DNA of 64,000 nucleotides from Girardinichthys multiradiatus (taxonomy: Eukaryota; Chordata; Actinopteri; Cyprinodontiformes; Goodeidae): assembly GCF_021462225.1 (NCBI RefSeq), contig NC_061816.1, positions 12,363,390 to 12,427,389 of the forward strand, written 5' to 3'. Below, piece after piece: positions 1 to 12,478 of the stretch. Numbering within the stretch: the stretch's first letter is position 1; each line of letters begins with the position of its first letter. The translations under genes were made by a program, and so were the position numbers. The notes below the pieces were generated by a model. It made no database searches and was not told the origin of the DNA. It worked only from the letters and a program-made list of their open reading frames with translations.

Positions 1-2450
1 TACTTAATCATACAGTCCAAAATAAAAGGACAAACGCAAATATCTAATTTAACATAACGGCATGTTTCATCCACAAATGCTTCCCATCATCAAGTTTTTC
101 TCCTGAACAAAGACAAATGTTTAACAGCTTTGCCCCACCTGTTCTTTTTCAAATACTTTTCAGCATCTCACCAGGGGGACCATTTGTCTTACCAAAGGGC
201 CCAGAAGGATCAAGGACATCAAAGGACATCATCTGAAACACAAGGGCACAAGTGTCTGCAGGTATCTGAGAAATAAAACAAGCTTTTTGTTCATCCTAGG
301 CAACCCATAAGCCTAAGTGCTTGGTAAGCCTGCTGAAACAGACGCTGGTGAGCAGCACGTTGGTGTAATGACTTGATGATTGGAACATTACTGACGGGAG
401 AGGGAGAGACTTTTTTTCAACAGGCAATGGACCATAATCCTTCTGTTTGTTGCAACAAGAGGGTAAATCAAGACTGTGTTGAAGCTGAAACAAGTCTCCT
501 CTACCATCCCCTCCTTTTCTGAGAAGTGCTCCAGCAAGAGGCATGCTGAAAGGAGTTAAGTGAACCGAGGGAAATAGACTTCCATTTGAAAAGGAATTAC
601 ATGGATATCCCTGTGGATATCCACTGTTCAGAGGGCAACCACATCCACGCTGGGATTAAATGCAATGTTCCTTTACAAATCTTTGAATGCGGAGATACTA
701 CGAACATTTTCTCCTTCTCACTCTTTTTTTGTAACTTTATGGTTTGGAAATTGTGAGTGAAGGTGTTCAACTCGTGCCATGCTTTCCAACCTGGGAGCAA
801 TCACTGATGGAAAGTGACAGACCTCAGGAAATACAATTTCCTGCTTGCAGGAAATGAATGTAGCGTATGATTTCTTTGATTAACAAGGAATAAACAAGGC
901 ACTGATTGACAGTTTGCAAATACTGAAGCAAACACACTCCCTACAATTCACTGACCACGTTTGATTGTTTGCGTTCCTCGCTTCTAACCCATTCTCTCCC
1001 ATGACACTCAGTGCATCTTATCTCTCGACCCAAGCCTCCCTTGCTCACACACCGCTGCCTCCCCTGTTAAGAGCAGGGACCACTCTGACTGAGCAGGCCC
1101 TTCCTCTGTGCGGGGCTGATAGGGGCTCAATCTGACGGCTGATGCTCAGGAAGAGGCTTATTAAATGGGGCTGAAGAGTAAGAGGCCTGGCCTTATCGCA
1201 CCGAGTAAAGCATCTCTACTCTTGGGACTAATTGGCCGGGGGGCCAGTGGCCAGCTGTTGGGTAGAGATTGGGTCACCTGATGGCCCTCCTCTCCCAAAA
1301 TTGCTGGGTCTACTTTTACACTCTTTCACTTCTCTTCTCGTTTAGTGAACACAACCATGTCGTACTCTTAGTTCTCTCAAACCCAGACAGCAAGCGCTCA
1401 GGCAGTCCACCCCACATACAACGATGTGATTTATGAAAGCCTGATTGCGAAGGTTGTGTGTGTGGAAAGAGGATTGGCAGTCCCAGAGCTGCAGCACTAG
1501 GTAAAAGGATTAATTCGGCTTAAAAAGTGGAGCTGCTGAATCACTCACGGGATCTCAGATACAAATGCCTTGTTTACACAGAAACATTTCCCCATGACAC
1601 CCCTCTTGATATTTGCACAGAATTGCTGAGATAATTTTAATGCCGTTCAAAACTTCAGACTTCAGGGCTGTTTTTAGACAAGAACAAAGGCAGATAATAC
1701 ATTATTTTTCCTTTTTGGCATTCACTACGCCGAGCCTCGTCTTGCATAACTGAGGCAGGACCACCATAACGTAAAAAGGCCTAACACACAGAAAAACATC
1801 TTCACAGTCTTCTCTAATGCAGTCAAAAAGTTTTGAAATCCTTTTGTTCTCTTCTCTTTGGTGACAACTCTCTACATTTACAAAGAAAACATGTATCAGG
1901 CACTATATTAAAAATAAAACACAAATATGTTAGATATGCAGGAATATTCAGACTCTCTTTGGGCAGTTGACTGGAGTCCCACTTGTGCTTATGATTCATT
2001 GGCCATAGTTTAGGCAGCAGATACTGTCCTATATAAGATATAATGAAAGAGAAAAACAAGCCATGAGGCTGAACAAACTGCAAGAATCTGCAAGAACTGT
2101 GTCAGGACACAAAACTGGGGAAGGATAAAAGAACATTTTCACAGCAAATGTCTGAAAACTAAAAAACCTCTAGCGATTGGAAATTGAAACAAGTTTGGAA
2201 CCAACAAGAAACCTTGTAGAGTTGGAGGGCCAGGTGTAATTAGCACTAAAGAAACTACAACTGACAGCAAGGTCAGAAGTGACATTGGGCACTTTCAATA
2301 AGATACAGATGTGTTTCATGGAGATGGTGAATGGTAAAAAGACTGTACTGTTGTGAAAAAGTATTTGCTTACCTGTAGCTGTTTTTACTGTTTTAGCACA
2401 TTTAACTTTTTCAGATCATCAAACTAATATTAATATAAGACAATCATAAC
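1..2450. other. Non-coding stretch, probably intronic
   Basis: No gene is supported here. The short open frames lack family motifs, splice context or coding character. The base composition is AT-rich except for a GC-richer island at about 1010-1330, listed separately. I see no RNA gene and no mobile-element termini. The intronic reading is inferred from the exon at 55781-55855. Confidence 0.5.
1010..1330. promoter_or_regulatory. Candidate conserved non-coding element
   Basis: This block is clearly more GC-rich and complex than its AT-rich surroundings. It carries a GGACTAATTGG homeodomain-like core near 1227 and a G/C run with GGCC palindromes just after it. It has no open frame worth calling and no repeat signature. 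Blocks like this inside large developmental-gene introns are often enhancers. That is inference, and only an alignment to other fish could confirm it. Confidence 0.3.
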
Positions 2451-2612
2451 GGGGACTGCACAGTCGTACAGTTGGTAGCTCTGCTGCCTTACAGCAAGAA
2501 GGTCCGGTCCAGGGTGTACCCTGCCTCTTGCCCTTAGACTGCTGGAGATAGGCACCAGCTCCCCCACGACCCTGTACGGAAGACGCAGGCATAAAAAAAT
2601 AAATGGATGGAA
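2451..2612 (+). repeat. Internally deleted tRNA-derived SINE
   Basis: The left part resembles the tRNA-like head of a common fish SINE: an A-box-like CAGTTGGTAGC is followed by a 'tgccttacagcaagaaggtc' motif. It then jumps directly to the element's tail (GGGTGTACCCTGCC, then a 'ctgctggagataggcaccag' block) and ends in ATGGATGG-type repeats. The expected B box and middle are missing, so this is a dead, deleted copy. Pieces of the same family appear near 40684 and 41715. Confidence 0.65.
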
Positions 2613-4620
2613 TGACAGACAAAGATGATGGAGGAATTTGGCCCAGTCTTTGTCTTTTGAACCTCATCGTCCTGCTTAAGGTCATGCAACAGCTTCTCAA
2701 TTGAATTCATGGGAAGACTTTGACTACGTCCATCCAAAACCATTCAGAGGTTGACTTGCTGATAGGTTTTTGGCATGGATGTCAATTTTACCCTGACTCC
2801 CTGACATCTCACTGACGTTTGCTAGTATTTTTTCCTTCAATAAATTAAATCATCATTTGAAAATCTTTATTTTTTATTTCCTCTGGTGATCTTTGTATAA
2901 TATTAAGCTTTGTTTGAATTTAATTGTGACAAAACTCACAACCTTTCAAATGTCCAGAACATGAAAAATGAAATAAAAGAAGAAGACTTAACTGGCAAAT
3001 CCAGAGAAATCAGACAATGTCGGTGTAAAGGTGCATTGATTTATGTAATCCAAGAAGAAAAGTACATGCAATACATTTATATTTAATTTACTCTGTATCA
3101 TAATTTCCCTATTTGTAAGCAAGATCAGAAAGTTTTATCTGGTTCTCTCGAGATATCTTGTATAGAGTGACATGTTTTCAAGAAAAGCATCTTCAAAATG
3201 TTATACCTCTGCAATGGGAATGAATGCTTAAATCGGTTTCTAGAATGACTGACCTCATCTCTGGTAGGGAATTACCCATTTTTTTCATGGTGATATTAAC
3301 ATATTTACTAGTAACTGCAGAAAAACAAAATAGGTAAATCTACCTGCCTACTATCTCAAGAAAAGAGGCTTGCTATAATAAGATAATGACATACTTAAAC
3401 TGGCCAGCTGTGATAAATAGCAACTCATACTAAGGCTGGTTCTAATTAAGTTTTTTTCCTTCCTTAAAGGAAGGGGTTCCCCTCCACTGTCACCATATGC
3501 TTGCTCAGGATGAAGGACTGCTGCAAAATCTGAATCGAACTGGAACTAACTGTATGATTCGATTACAATGGAATTATTTAAATTGATTTAAATGGAACTG
3601 GAGTCTTTTTTGACAAAACAAAATAAGAATTATTAATTTGACCTAAGGCTAAAGACGCGGAGAGAATGTGTATTAATTAATAATGTGGAAAATTGTTTTT
3701 TAATTATCTGATTTGGCTAATGGTGGTAGATCGGGTTTACATGGTGGTTTGATCACTTTCTCCTTTATCTTTATAACTTTCACAAGAAAATATGAAAGGA
3801 CTGCGAGCTCAATATATACTGTCCTCTGTCTTACTTTTTGACAGCTCATGTATAATTATACCTTAAAAGAAGCATATTAGACAAAAAATGAAATGGCTCA
3901 AACTTCAAATAAGGCAAAAAGCTCTGTTTAACATGTTACCAGAACAAGACGTCTGTCAGCCAAATCCCAGTCCCTGCTCACCACCCAGCCACCTTTCAAA
4001 TTGCTTGCATTAGCATAAAATTTATGTCAGACAGCATGCAGGATTCAGCAGAAGTGTGACAGAAGAAAAAGAAGGCTTTTCACTCCCCTCCCCTGAAAAA
4101 AAGTGAAAAGGAAGATTGCAAAGCTAGCATAGAGTCTCTGGGAGAGTGGGTGTATGCGAGGTGGCGTGGAATTACCCGGCACAGATCTGCACCACAAGCA
4201 GAACAGATGTGGAGTCCCTAAAAAGCGCTAAGTTCAATACCATTTTAATATTCGCTCCTCAGCAAATCTAAAACCTGTGATATTAAAATAAAGCTGCTTT
4301 TGCAGGATTTGTGCTTTAGCTTGCCTGATAAGATCAACATGGCAAGGCGAGACTTGAATACTGACAAAGAGCTACGGAGCCACCTGAAATGTACAGCTTA
4401 GAAATCACTGTCAATATTTCGTTTATCAGAAAATTGATAACTTTAATTATCTGCTTTAAAGGTTGTAAATAAAACAGGTTTCAGCTGTTTTATGAATTTA
4501 TGAGCTGATATAGCCTTGGTTTACAAATGACAATGTCCCAGATTAAAGGTATAAACTGACTCCAACAAGGATTAGTTTACTTTATCTCTCAGAACCTTAG
4601 TCTGTGAGGACTTGTGTCAT
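2613..4620. other. Non-coding stretch with one LINE tail
   Basis: Apart from the LINE 3' fragment at 3440-3640, I see no gene or element. It is AT-rich with many short homopolymers. Confidence 0.45.
3440..3640 (+). repeat. L2-type LINE 3' untranslated fragment
   Basis: The CCACTGTCACCATATGCTTG stretch and the 'gatgaaggactgctgcaaa' segment resemble the 3' untranslated region of the L2-type LINE at 26.9-30.8 kb (compare 30440-30510). Its end, rich in 'gatttaaatggaactgg', fits diverged copies of the same tail. No coding part remains. The match is by eye and the copy is old. Confidence 0.45.
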
Positions 4621-4764
4621 GTACAGTCCCTGGCCACTTTATTAGGTACACCTGTTCAAAGTAGCTAATCACCTGGCAAAATGACAATTTCTGTTGAAAA
4701 TGACATCCACTAACATCTTTAAGGCAAAACAATAACAGCTGAGATAAGTCTGTCCCTGTTTTTA

Positions 4765-5076
4765 ATGGCAGATAAATCTGGAAGTCATCTGCAAAACAGG
4801 GAAATGAAAGATTGTAATGTGAAAACGTTTATCCCAGGTGTAGCATATGGAATTCAAACAAGGCTGGTACCAAAATTGAGCTTTGAAGTCACCATAACTA
4901 AGAGGGACTATTTTCGAGTTGAAGGGGCCCACATTCATATAAAAATAGAAGATGGAAGAATATCATGGTTGACTGTGTTGAAGGCTGCAGTCAGGTCTAA
5001 CAACAAGATGGCAGCAAAGTTGCCAGAATACAAATTCAAAAGAACATACTTAAAACCCTTAAAAGTGCAGTCTTAG
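4765..5076 (+). other. Unassigned 103-codon open frame
   Basis: This frame runs 103 codons from an ATG inside the split Tc1-like element. I do not recognise the peptide. It is rich in lysine and has no clear domain, signal peptide or membrane segment. It lies between the Tc1 left end and the antisense LINE relic, so it is more likely part of a dead repeat than a host gene. Confidence 0.15.
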
Positions 5077-5299
5077 TGCTGTCTGGTTACTTAAAACCAG
5101 AATGACACTTTTCAAATATCTTATTCAGACCAAGGTGGGCCTGCAACTGTAAAGGACATTTGAAAGAAAGGGAAGCCTTGAAATTATATGTAATTAGCCA
5201 GAACAGTTAGGTCCAGACTGTGTTTTTAAGAAGTGGGTCTTAGCCATCTTCACAGCCTCTAGATAGAGAGACATTCCTTTAGTATCTGTAAAGAAACAT

Positions 5300-5960
5300 A
5301 CAGCCTACCCTTTTTTCATCTCCTCTGAGCGAGCCTACATGCACGTCTAAGGGTGTATGTCTGTTTATTCAACCATGGCTCTGACAATGGCTTAGAGCAC
5401 ACAGCACTGAGTGGTGCAACTGAGTCCAAGATATCAGTGTAGGTTGTATTAAAAAGATCAGAAAGGTCGTCGACGCGTTCACAGCTTGAGTTAATTATTC
5501 CATAATCAAGAAATGCGACAGAAAATTGAGGCACTATTAAAGCAGCTCATCTACAGTGTAGCGCAACATTATAGTGAACACTTCAAGAAAATGATCAGAG
5601 GCACACAAGTCAGATATTTCCGGAATGCACACATTCAACCCCTGAGACAACATCAAGTCCATCATGTGTCCTTCTGGGGCCAGTGACCCAGAGTGTCAGG
5701 TTAAAAAAGTCTATAGCATTTAAAAAGTCATTGACCAGAGGTTTAAAAATACAGCAGACATAACTATTAAAATCACTAAGGACCAAAAGACAGTCAAACT
5801 TAAGAACAATTACAGCCATAAAATCTGTAAACTCTTGGATAAAGTCCTTATTAAACTTAGGAGGATGATACATGAGTGCACACAGCACAAGACCGTTCAG
5901 GTGTAGCTCACACAGCTGGAGTTAAAAGCTGGACAATGAAGTATGCTGCATTGTTATACT
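5300..5960 (-). mobile_element. LINE endonuclease-region relic
   Basis: Read on the minus strand, 5888-5610 encodes a stretch resembling the apurinic endonuclease domain of CR1/L2-type LINEs: a tyrosine/histidine-PPK motif, then 'DFIQEF', then a 'VLSDFN' motif in place of the usual GDFN. Further on, 5534-5316 continues with 'DILDSVAPL' and 'PWLN', the normal linker toward reverse transcriptase. A frame break lies between the two parts and stops follow. It is inserted antisense in the Tc1-like relic. No reverse transcriptase core remains. Confidence 0.7.
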
Positions 5961-6760
5961 GTAGTTAAACCTCCACCCAATAAGTCCAACAGAGGCTGAA
6001 GAATGAGAGATGCAGGGAAAAAAGTACAGGAAATGCTACAGAATAGCCCTGAATTTACATTTCTGTTAGAAACTAAAAATCCAGATGTTGGGACTTGAAG
6101 AAGTTTTCGAGCGATCTAGCATTTGACAAAGCCAGTTGAAGGGTGCAAACCTTGATGTTTGGAGAAGAAGCATGGGCAAGGGTGCGAGGTCACTTTGAAA
6201 TAAAGGGTACTGAGAGCAACTGATCCAGAGACAGCAGGCAGGATACAGTTAAAGGTGTACTCCACTGGTCCTGCAGTTCAATTAGAAGTGCGGAGGGAAG
6301 CAGGAACAATCAACTGCAAAGGTGGCGGAGGAGGTCCATAACCATGTCCTGTCGCAGTTTGTTCAGATCATAAGATCCTTTGGTCTCTAATAGCAACTGG
6401 CGATCATACACATATGATATCATTTCCCACCAGTCCAAAGTGTTCCCATCTTTTGATAGCTACGTCCATCAGGACAAGGTGCCGAGCACAAATCAGATCA
6501 AACTGACTTCTTAAACATGACAGTGAGCTAACTTGTACTTCAATATCCTCCATAGTCACTGGATCTCAATCCAGTAGACCACCTTTGGGATTTTTTGGAA
6601 CAAAAGAGTGATGTTATCATGTGAATATGGACCAATATCTCTGAGGCATGCTTCCATCGCCTTGCTGAATCTATGTAACTGGGAATTAGGGCAACTATGA
6701 AGCCAAAATGAGTCCAAGCTGGTACTAGTAGGGTGTACTTAATAAAGTGGTCGCTGAGTA

Positions 6761-7499
6761 TAATATCAATACTTGAGTATTGTTCTAATTTTTTGTTTTT
6801 GTGATGCCCAAGAACTCCCTGGTCACAGCTGAAATCCAGAGAAAGATATCACAGACAAACCATCTTGAGTACCCTGATTTAACAAGTACACAGACACATT
6901 TATTCCTCAATAAAGCTGAGACACAGATGGTGAATAAAATAATCTAAGACATGGAGGTTTATGTGTCTGTTCTGTATGCATGGGGCCACTCTGTGCTCTT
7001 GACGAGCAGTTTCAGCAGAGCCAGCAGAACCTCTCATATGAAGCGGATAATTGAGTTAATAAAAAGAAATGCAACTATTAATTTCTCACAAATACACAAA
7101 CAAGTTTATTATTTCCTCAGGCGGCAGTTGGTAAATGATTAAAACAACTAAAACTGTTTAGATGCCATTTTGCCTTAGTATGCCACAACCAATTTAACAA
7201 ACTGCAAACATGTTCCTGAGGAATCACTAAAAACAGAACACGGATCCAGGAAAAATCAAATATATAAGTTCCTTTGAGCTGAAAAAGTTGAAAATTACTG
7301 CCAACTCAGGAGAAATGTTTCAGTTGAATTAAATGTTTTTGTCTTCAAAATATCGTGTTTCTCTGGATTTGTGGATTTGTCAACTGACATGCAGATATGG
7401 AGTGACAAATTCAGTGTTTCAGTGGTTTCCATGTCTGTCCAACAGACCTATAAACAATAATATAGAAACAATTATTTTACTTCTGCTCCATGCACAGAT
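6761..7499. other. Non-coding stretch
   Basis: No gene or recognisable repeat end is seen. It separates two transposon relics and is AT-rich. Confidence 0.4.
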
Positions 7500-7725
7500 G
7501 GTAAGTCTCATGTTTTGCGTTGCCTGCAAACCTAAGAGTACAGCACCGTATGTCAAGCACGGGGGTGAAAGCATCATGATAAGGGGCTTTTTCAGCACCA
7601 GTGGTACTGGTGTGATGCACAAAGTGGGTGGAATCATGAACATATTCATCTTCACCTGAAATCTACTGCTATGGCTAAAACTTGAACAATATTAGGCAAT
7701 CCAGCTTGACAATGATCCCAAACAG
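7500..7725 (+). pseudogene. Sleeping Beauty-like Tc1 transposase fragment
   Basis: The plus-strand frame here contains ACKPKSTAPYVKHGGESIM and, shortly after, SGTGVMHKVGGIM. These match the central transposase region between the first and second catalytic aspartates in the Sleeping Beauty/salmonid Tc1 lineage. After a stop at about 7657, another frame carries a QLDNDPKQ motif near 7705-7730, equivalent to the second aspartate region. No inverted repeats or N-terminal DNA-binding part are visible, so this is a dead internal fragment. Confidence 0.65.
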
Positions 7726-8019
7726 GAATCATAGGGAAGGATAAGACAGGCAAAATGTCACCATGTGGTTAAATGTTACAGTTCCCACTATCAAGATAAT
7801 AACCTTCTTTAATCTTCCTAAACCAAGCCAGGCTCTGGTATCTTGCAGGATACCACTGACTGAATGGTGAATATTCTCACCATTTCATGTCAAATAAAAT
7901 AAAGTAAACCCCCCAAAAAAGAGACATATCAGAGCCTGACATTTGATGACTACCTTGTATTGTGTGCTGGCCTCATTCTACTGGCCCACCAGAGCATACA
8001 ATGATAGTTCAGGCACCTG

Positions 8020-8440
8020 AGAGCAAAAGACTCGCCCCGGTTAAATGAGGGTGTTTGGTGTTTCCGAAAGAGAATGACAGAGTCACAACAAGAGTTACAG
8101 CTGCACAAACACTAAAGGAGGCTGACAATAAGAATTAGAGGTACATGGAAACTGAACAAGGGAGAGACAGAGAAAGATGCTTTGTTCTGAGTAAATTACT
8201 GGGAGTGAAGCACAATGCCAAGGTTGCCAAAAATCTGTTTGGTATGCAACATGCAAAGCCTTCTCTATCACTGCTGACATACTGGGCAGAGGAATTATGA
8301 TGAGAGATGATTGTATCATGACTGTAATTGTAAATGTAAATCCTGCAGCGCGGCCACCCTCTTTTTGTGCATAGCGATGAGTTCCCCAAACAAAATTTAC
8401 ATTCCACTTCATATCGTGTGGCGACTGCATTACTTTGACA
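8020..8440. promoter_or_regulatory. Candidate conserved non-coding element
   Basis: This block has high sequence complexity and preserved CpGs (for example GCAGCGCGGCC near 8346). It also holds homeodomain/POU-like AT cores such as 'attatgatga' and 'gtaattgtaaatg'. Overlapping minus-strand frames of 124 and 107 codons exist but share no known motif and are probably incidental. Confidence 0.3.
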
Positions 8441-8960
8441 AACAATAACCATTGACAAATGAATAACATAAAAGGAGATGATTAACTCCAGAAAAGCAAT
8501 CTGGGCAGATAATTTACGCTCAGCTCCTGTGCAGCAGTTTTCTCAGGCGGGACTTGTTTTCTTCTGTGTATGTAAGGCTAAAGCAGGAGAGATTAAATAT
8601 TGTGCATAGTTAGCGTGCATGAATACATAGATACACACTTGTTTTTGCTATTACATACCCCAAGCCTCATTTTAAACACATTTTGTTAAATAACATCGCC
8701 AAATTTTCTTTACCTTTCAGTATAACTAATCTGGACTGCCAGACATGGAATCAAAAAACCTCCCTTCATCAACCCCCCCCAAAAGAAAAAAAACATATAA
8801 ATAATCACAACAATTAAAGTGTCTATGGCTATTACCCAGATACAGACTGAATGGAAGGTATGGTTTAATCCCTTCTAGATGGGAGGAATTTATCTTATGA
8901 AGGCAGGCAAGAAGATCCAAGTTTAATTAGCATACACAAATAGGGCTCCTCATATTTCAT

Positions 8961-9200
8961 CAAACAAAGAGGTAAATGAGCTAACAAACTTTGTTCAAAT
9001 TAGACCAATTAAGGAAGCTAATTGATATTTTTCTCTTTAAATTGTTCTTCCTGTCGAGCACTGAACACCGCACTTTAGTGAGGGTGGAGCATCTGTCGAC
9101 AAGGCTTCGGAGATCTATTTTACTTAGAGTGTATAGACTGAGTAATCAACTTTCATTGGGGCATTTTCCTTTCAGAATTTATCACCAACTTGATGTGGAA
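8961..9200. promoter_or_regulatory. Candidate enhancer with clustered homeodomain cores
   Basis: Between about 8996 and 9031 there are three closely spaced ATTA/TAAT cores in AATTAGACCAATTAAGGAAG and the following GCTAATTGATA. A CpG-containing segment with two GTCGA hexamer cores follows near 9053 and 9096. This density of homeodomain-type sites is typical of developmental enhancers. Function is inferred only. Confidence 0.3.
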
Positions 9201-11039
9201 CTAAACTATTAGTATCTTAAGAGCCAAAAATTTAAATACTGCACTCGCGCCTCTGCAAAATAATGCACCCCTGCTTAAATGCAAAACGTTTGCGACTTCT
9301 TGACTTTACTGGTAACTTTATTCATGCATGTTTAGCCATCCAAACAAAAAGAAAAATACAGGGAAGAGAAATATTAAATGCTTGCTCTCCAGTCTTTTAA
9401 CTGAATTTGGTCCTCCAAATAAAAATACACTCCTGAAGTTGGAATTTAAAGTGGAGATATCTGAGATTTTTCATCAAGCTCACCCTTAAAACCAATATAG
9501 CTGCAGTGTCAGTGCTAGCAGCAATAATGAACTGCCTGTTTGCACATCTGATGGCATTGAATCTTTTTTTTCTATCTTGTTAAGTCAGCACTATACAACC
9601 TGCTGGTGAGGTTGCTGCTACAGTGTCTAAATGCCCAGAATGCAGGTAACTACACCACTACCTGCATTTAGGTTATGTTGCTACTGGTAGTTAACAGTCA
9701 CAGAGGACAAACACATTCCAGTCGGGTTTAATGCCGTTCCCAAATCTCTTCAGGTAAACAGAACTAAGCAATGACAATGCTGGAGATTTAAGGCCTAATG
9801 TGGATGTTCTCCAAAACAGAGACTTTTAGCTAGGTTTGCACTGCTTGTCCACATACAATTTTTTGTGAAAAACCTGATTCTTTTTAAAAAATGTTTCCAA
9901 AAAGATTAAAAAAAAACTATGTGTAAACTGGAAATCTGGATATCACTAGAAATTATGCCATAAAGGTCCATTTTAAGTATGCCCACTTTCACTTTTACAG
10001 CTTGAAAACACAACAAATGCAAAACAGTTTCCCTAGATATTAAGGTTGAGTTCTTTATGCTTGACAGCTTTTTACAGACTTTTATTTTGAAGTAAGAAAA
10101 GAAGCAGTTTATGAGTTGCTCCATTATGTTAACAGAGATGTTCTTGCTGAGTATGTATAGGACTTATGAACAAGGCAAACCTGCAACATACGTACGGGTC
10201 AAACCTGAACAGAAATATTCCACACTACTTAACACCACTTTCTAACAGTTTGTGATTTGTGAAAAATTTACTCTATTTGTGAAAACAAAAAATGGTCATT
10301 CTTAGTGTTTCAAATATTTAGTTTGATTTGCTTGAACCCTATATAGTGTACTGTCTCGTTTCATGAACTGGATTTGTCATTATTCCCTTATTTAACAAAC
10401 TGATTATAGAAAGTGGAAATAATAGCAAATATATAAAAACGAAATAATAGTTTTTTATATCTTATGTTCCCCTTCCAGGTCCAGGCCGAGAGACATTCTA
10501 ATTTTTATTTTCCATCTAATACCTCTATGAATAAAGTGATTGGCAATTCTAGTTAACCTGGAGTCCAATTACACAGAAAGGGGTGTGGAGAATATGAGTC
10601 CGATTACGGACCCATCTTCCCAGAAATAAGGACTCTGTCACCGGGGAGCTGCTGGCCTTGCAGAGCCAGCCAAGCCTGGCCAGCAACCAGAGAGGTATTC
10701 TCTCTCCTGTCACTTCTCATTGTTGTGAAGCGGGCACGCCGCATGAGAGCAAAGTAACCTGCCAACAGGCAGCAGAGACCAAAATACATATACTGCTATT
10801 TACATTCATCAAATACAAAAAAAGCACATGCAGGAAAACATGCCCAAAGACAAAACAGAATCACCTTTTAACAAGCGACACACATGAATGCACATCATAC
10901 ATATTCGAACATTAAGCGGCCTATTTTTCAACATTAATGACTGATTTCTTGAGGTATTCTATCTCACAATCCAGCATCAAGTGAACATGCACATTAATAA
11001 TGCAGATTTAATCATAGTGGTTAGTCTTATCTGCTTATA

Positions 11040-11260
11040 GAAAATGAATCCCATAGCATGCTGCCACAAGAATGCTAAAAAGCAATTATGGCTTTCAGCT
11101 TTGGTGAGCCCCAAATTAATGAGGGAGCGTGAGGAAGGGGGGAGTTTTAGAGAAGTATCCGAGGGATGGTTTGTTTATTGTTTCTGGGGGAGCTACTAAG
11201 AAGAGTCTCCAACGTTCTGTGTGCTATAAATGTTGTTTGCCTTCAACTGCACAAACAGAC
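11040..11260. promoter_or_regulatory. Candidate conserved non-coding element
   Basis: This block contains CAAATTAATGAGG, a GTTTGTTTATTG forkhead-like site and a 'gctataaatg' sequence in compact, non-repetitive DNA. No coding frame or transposon signature is present. The call rests on composition and motif clustering, so confidence is low. Confidence 0.25.
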
Positions 11261-12478
11261 ACTACTTCCATTTGAGTACATGCTAAATGAAGCATTTGAG
11301 TAACTGTTTAGGGTGATACACTGAACATTATGAAAGCAAGTTTGCATATCCAGTTGCAGCATTTGAGAACATTTTCTCCTCTGAATGACAAGATAACATT
11401 TGCTCAAATGAGGATTCCTCATATTGGGACCACTGGGGGCCAGAGGAGTTTAACTTTGAAGTAGGGGCATCAAGTCAGGGCTAAAGCCTTCTGAGAGTCC
11501 CCAGGCCTTAAAGCTTATGCATCGCGCACACACACAGGCTCAAACACACATATCTGTGCAAAAGTGATTTTTTTATGTGGGAGGGATTTGCACAGAAAGG
11601 TCAAGAATCAGCCCACATCCTCCTTCAGCCGGAAAGCTGGGTACAATTTGTAGGTGGGAAATTGCATAAATACAGTAAACTGCTTGACAACCTGCCTGCC
11701 ATATTCTTAGACATGTTTATAGTGCCTTGCAAAAGTATAAAAACTCCTTGAACTTTTTTCGCAATTTTTGTGTGTAACAACCACAAACTTAAATCTATTT
11801 TTTAAAGATTTATGTTGATAGACCAGCACAAAGTACAGCATAACTGAAGTGGAAGGGGAAATGTTGCATTGTTTTCAAAATGTGTCATTAATAATAATCT
11901 GAAAATTGTGGATTGCAAATACATTAAGTCCCCTTTTACTGGGATTCTGCTAAATGAAATCAAGTAACACCAATTACCCTCAGACGTTTGTTAGAGAATA
12001 TTAGTGAATGAACAGCATCATGAGGACCAAGGAACACAGCAGACCGATGGGGATAAAGTTGTGGAGGACAGCACCATTCAGAAGCTGCCGAACAGCCCAT
12101 GGTCACGCTGGAGGAACTGCAGAGAACCACATCTTAACTGTTGAAACAAAAGATCAATAGTTTGGCACAAGCTGTATTAGGGGCACAGCAAACATCAAGA
12201 AGGTGTCCTGAGCAAATGAGACCGAAAACGACACTTCTGGACCCACAGTATGTATAATTTGCTGTATGTGGCAGAAAATTAACACCATGAACGCACTCCA
12301 TGGTGAAACATGGTGATGGTGGTGTTATGCTGTAAGGATGCTTTTCTTCTGCAGGGAAAGGGAAACTTGTCAGAACTGATGGGAGGATGAATGTTGCTAA
12401 ACACAGGACAACCAGTCAAGAGATCCTGTTCTCAAGTCAGGTGGAGGTTCTCCTTACAGCAGGATGACAGTAAACATA

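Larger units (their letters stand above)
4624..6758 (+). mobile_element. Decayed Tc1-like element, split by a LINE relic
   Basis: The left end CAGTCCCTGGCCACTTTATT and the right end (rightmost bases TTAATAAAGTGGTCGCTGAG) are inverted versions of each other, and both are flanked by TA. Between about 6438 and 6740 the plus strand carries the C-terminal part of a Tc1-family transposase: a 'catcaggacaaggtgcc' stretch replaces the usual glutamine-aspartate motif, then a degenerate SPDLNP-like segment (TCACTGGATCTCAATCCAGT). The N-terminal half is gone, replaced by an antisense LINE relic and unassigned DNA. Copies of this family also occur at 39204 and 58149. Confidence 0.75.
7731..11716. other. 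Non-coding stretch with candidate enhancers
   Basis: Nothing here looks like a gene. It contains a C/A homopolymer pair at about 8778-8792 and three blocks that look non-random (8020-8440, 8961-9200 and 11040-11260, listed separately). A GC-richer block at 10590-10790 is similar in character. The remainder is AT-rich unique-looking sequence. Confidence 0.45.

Noticed and set aside
8095..8469. 124-codon minus-strand frame as a gene
   Set aside because: It overlaps another frame on the same strand, has no motif, and sits in a block better explained as non-coding.
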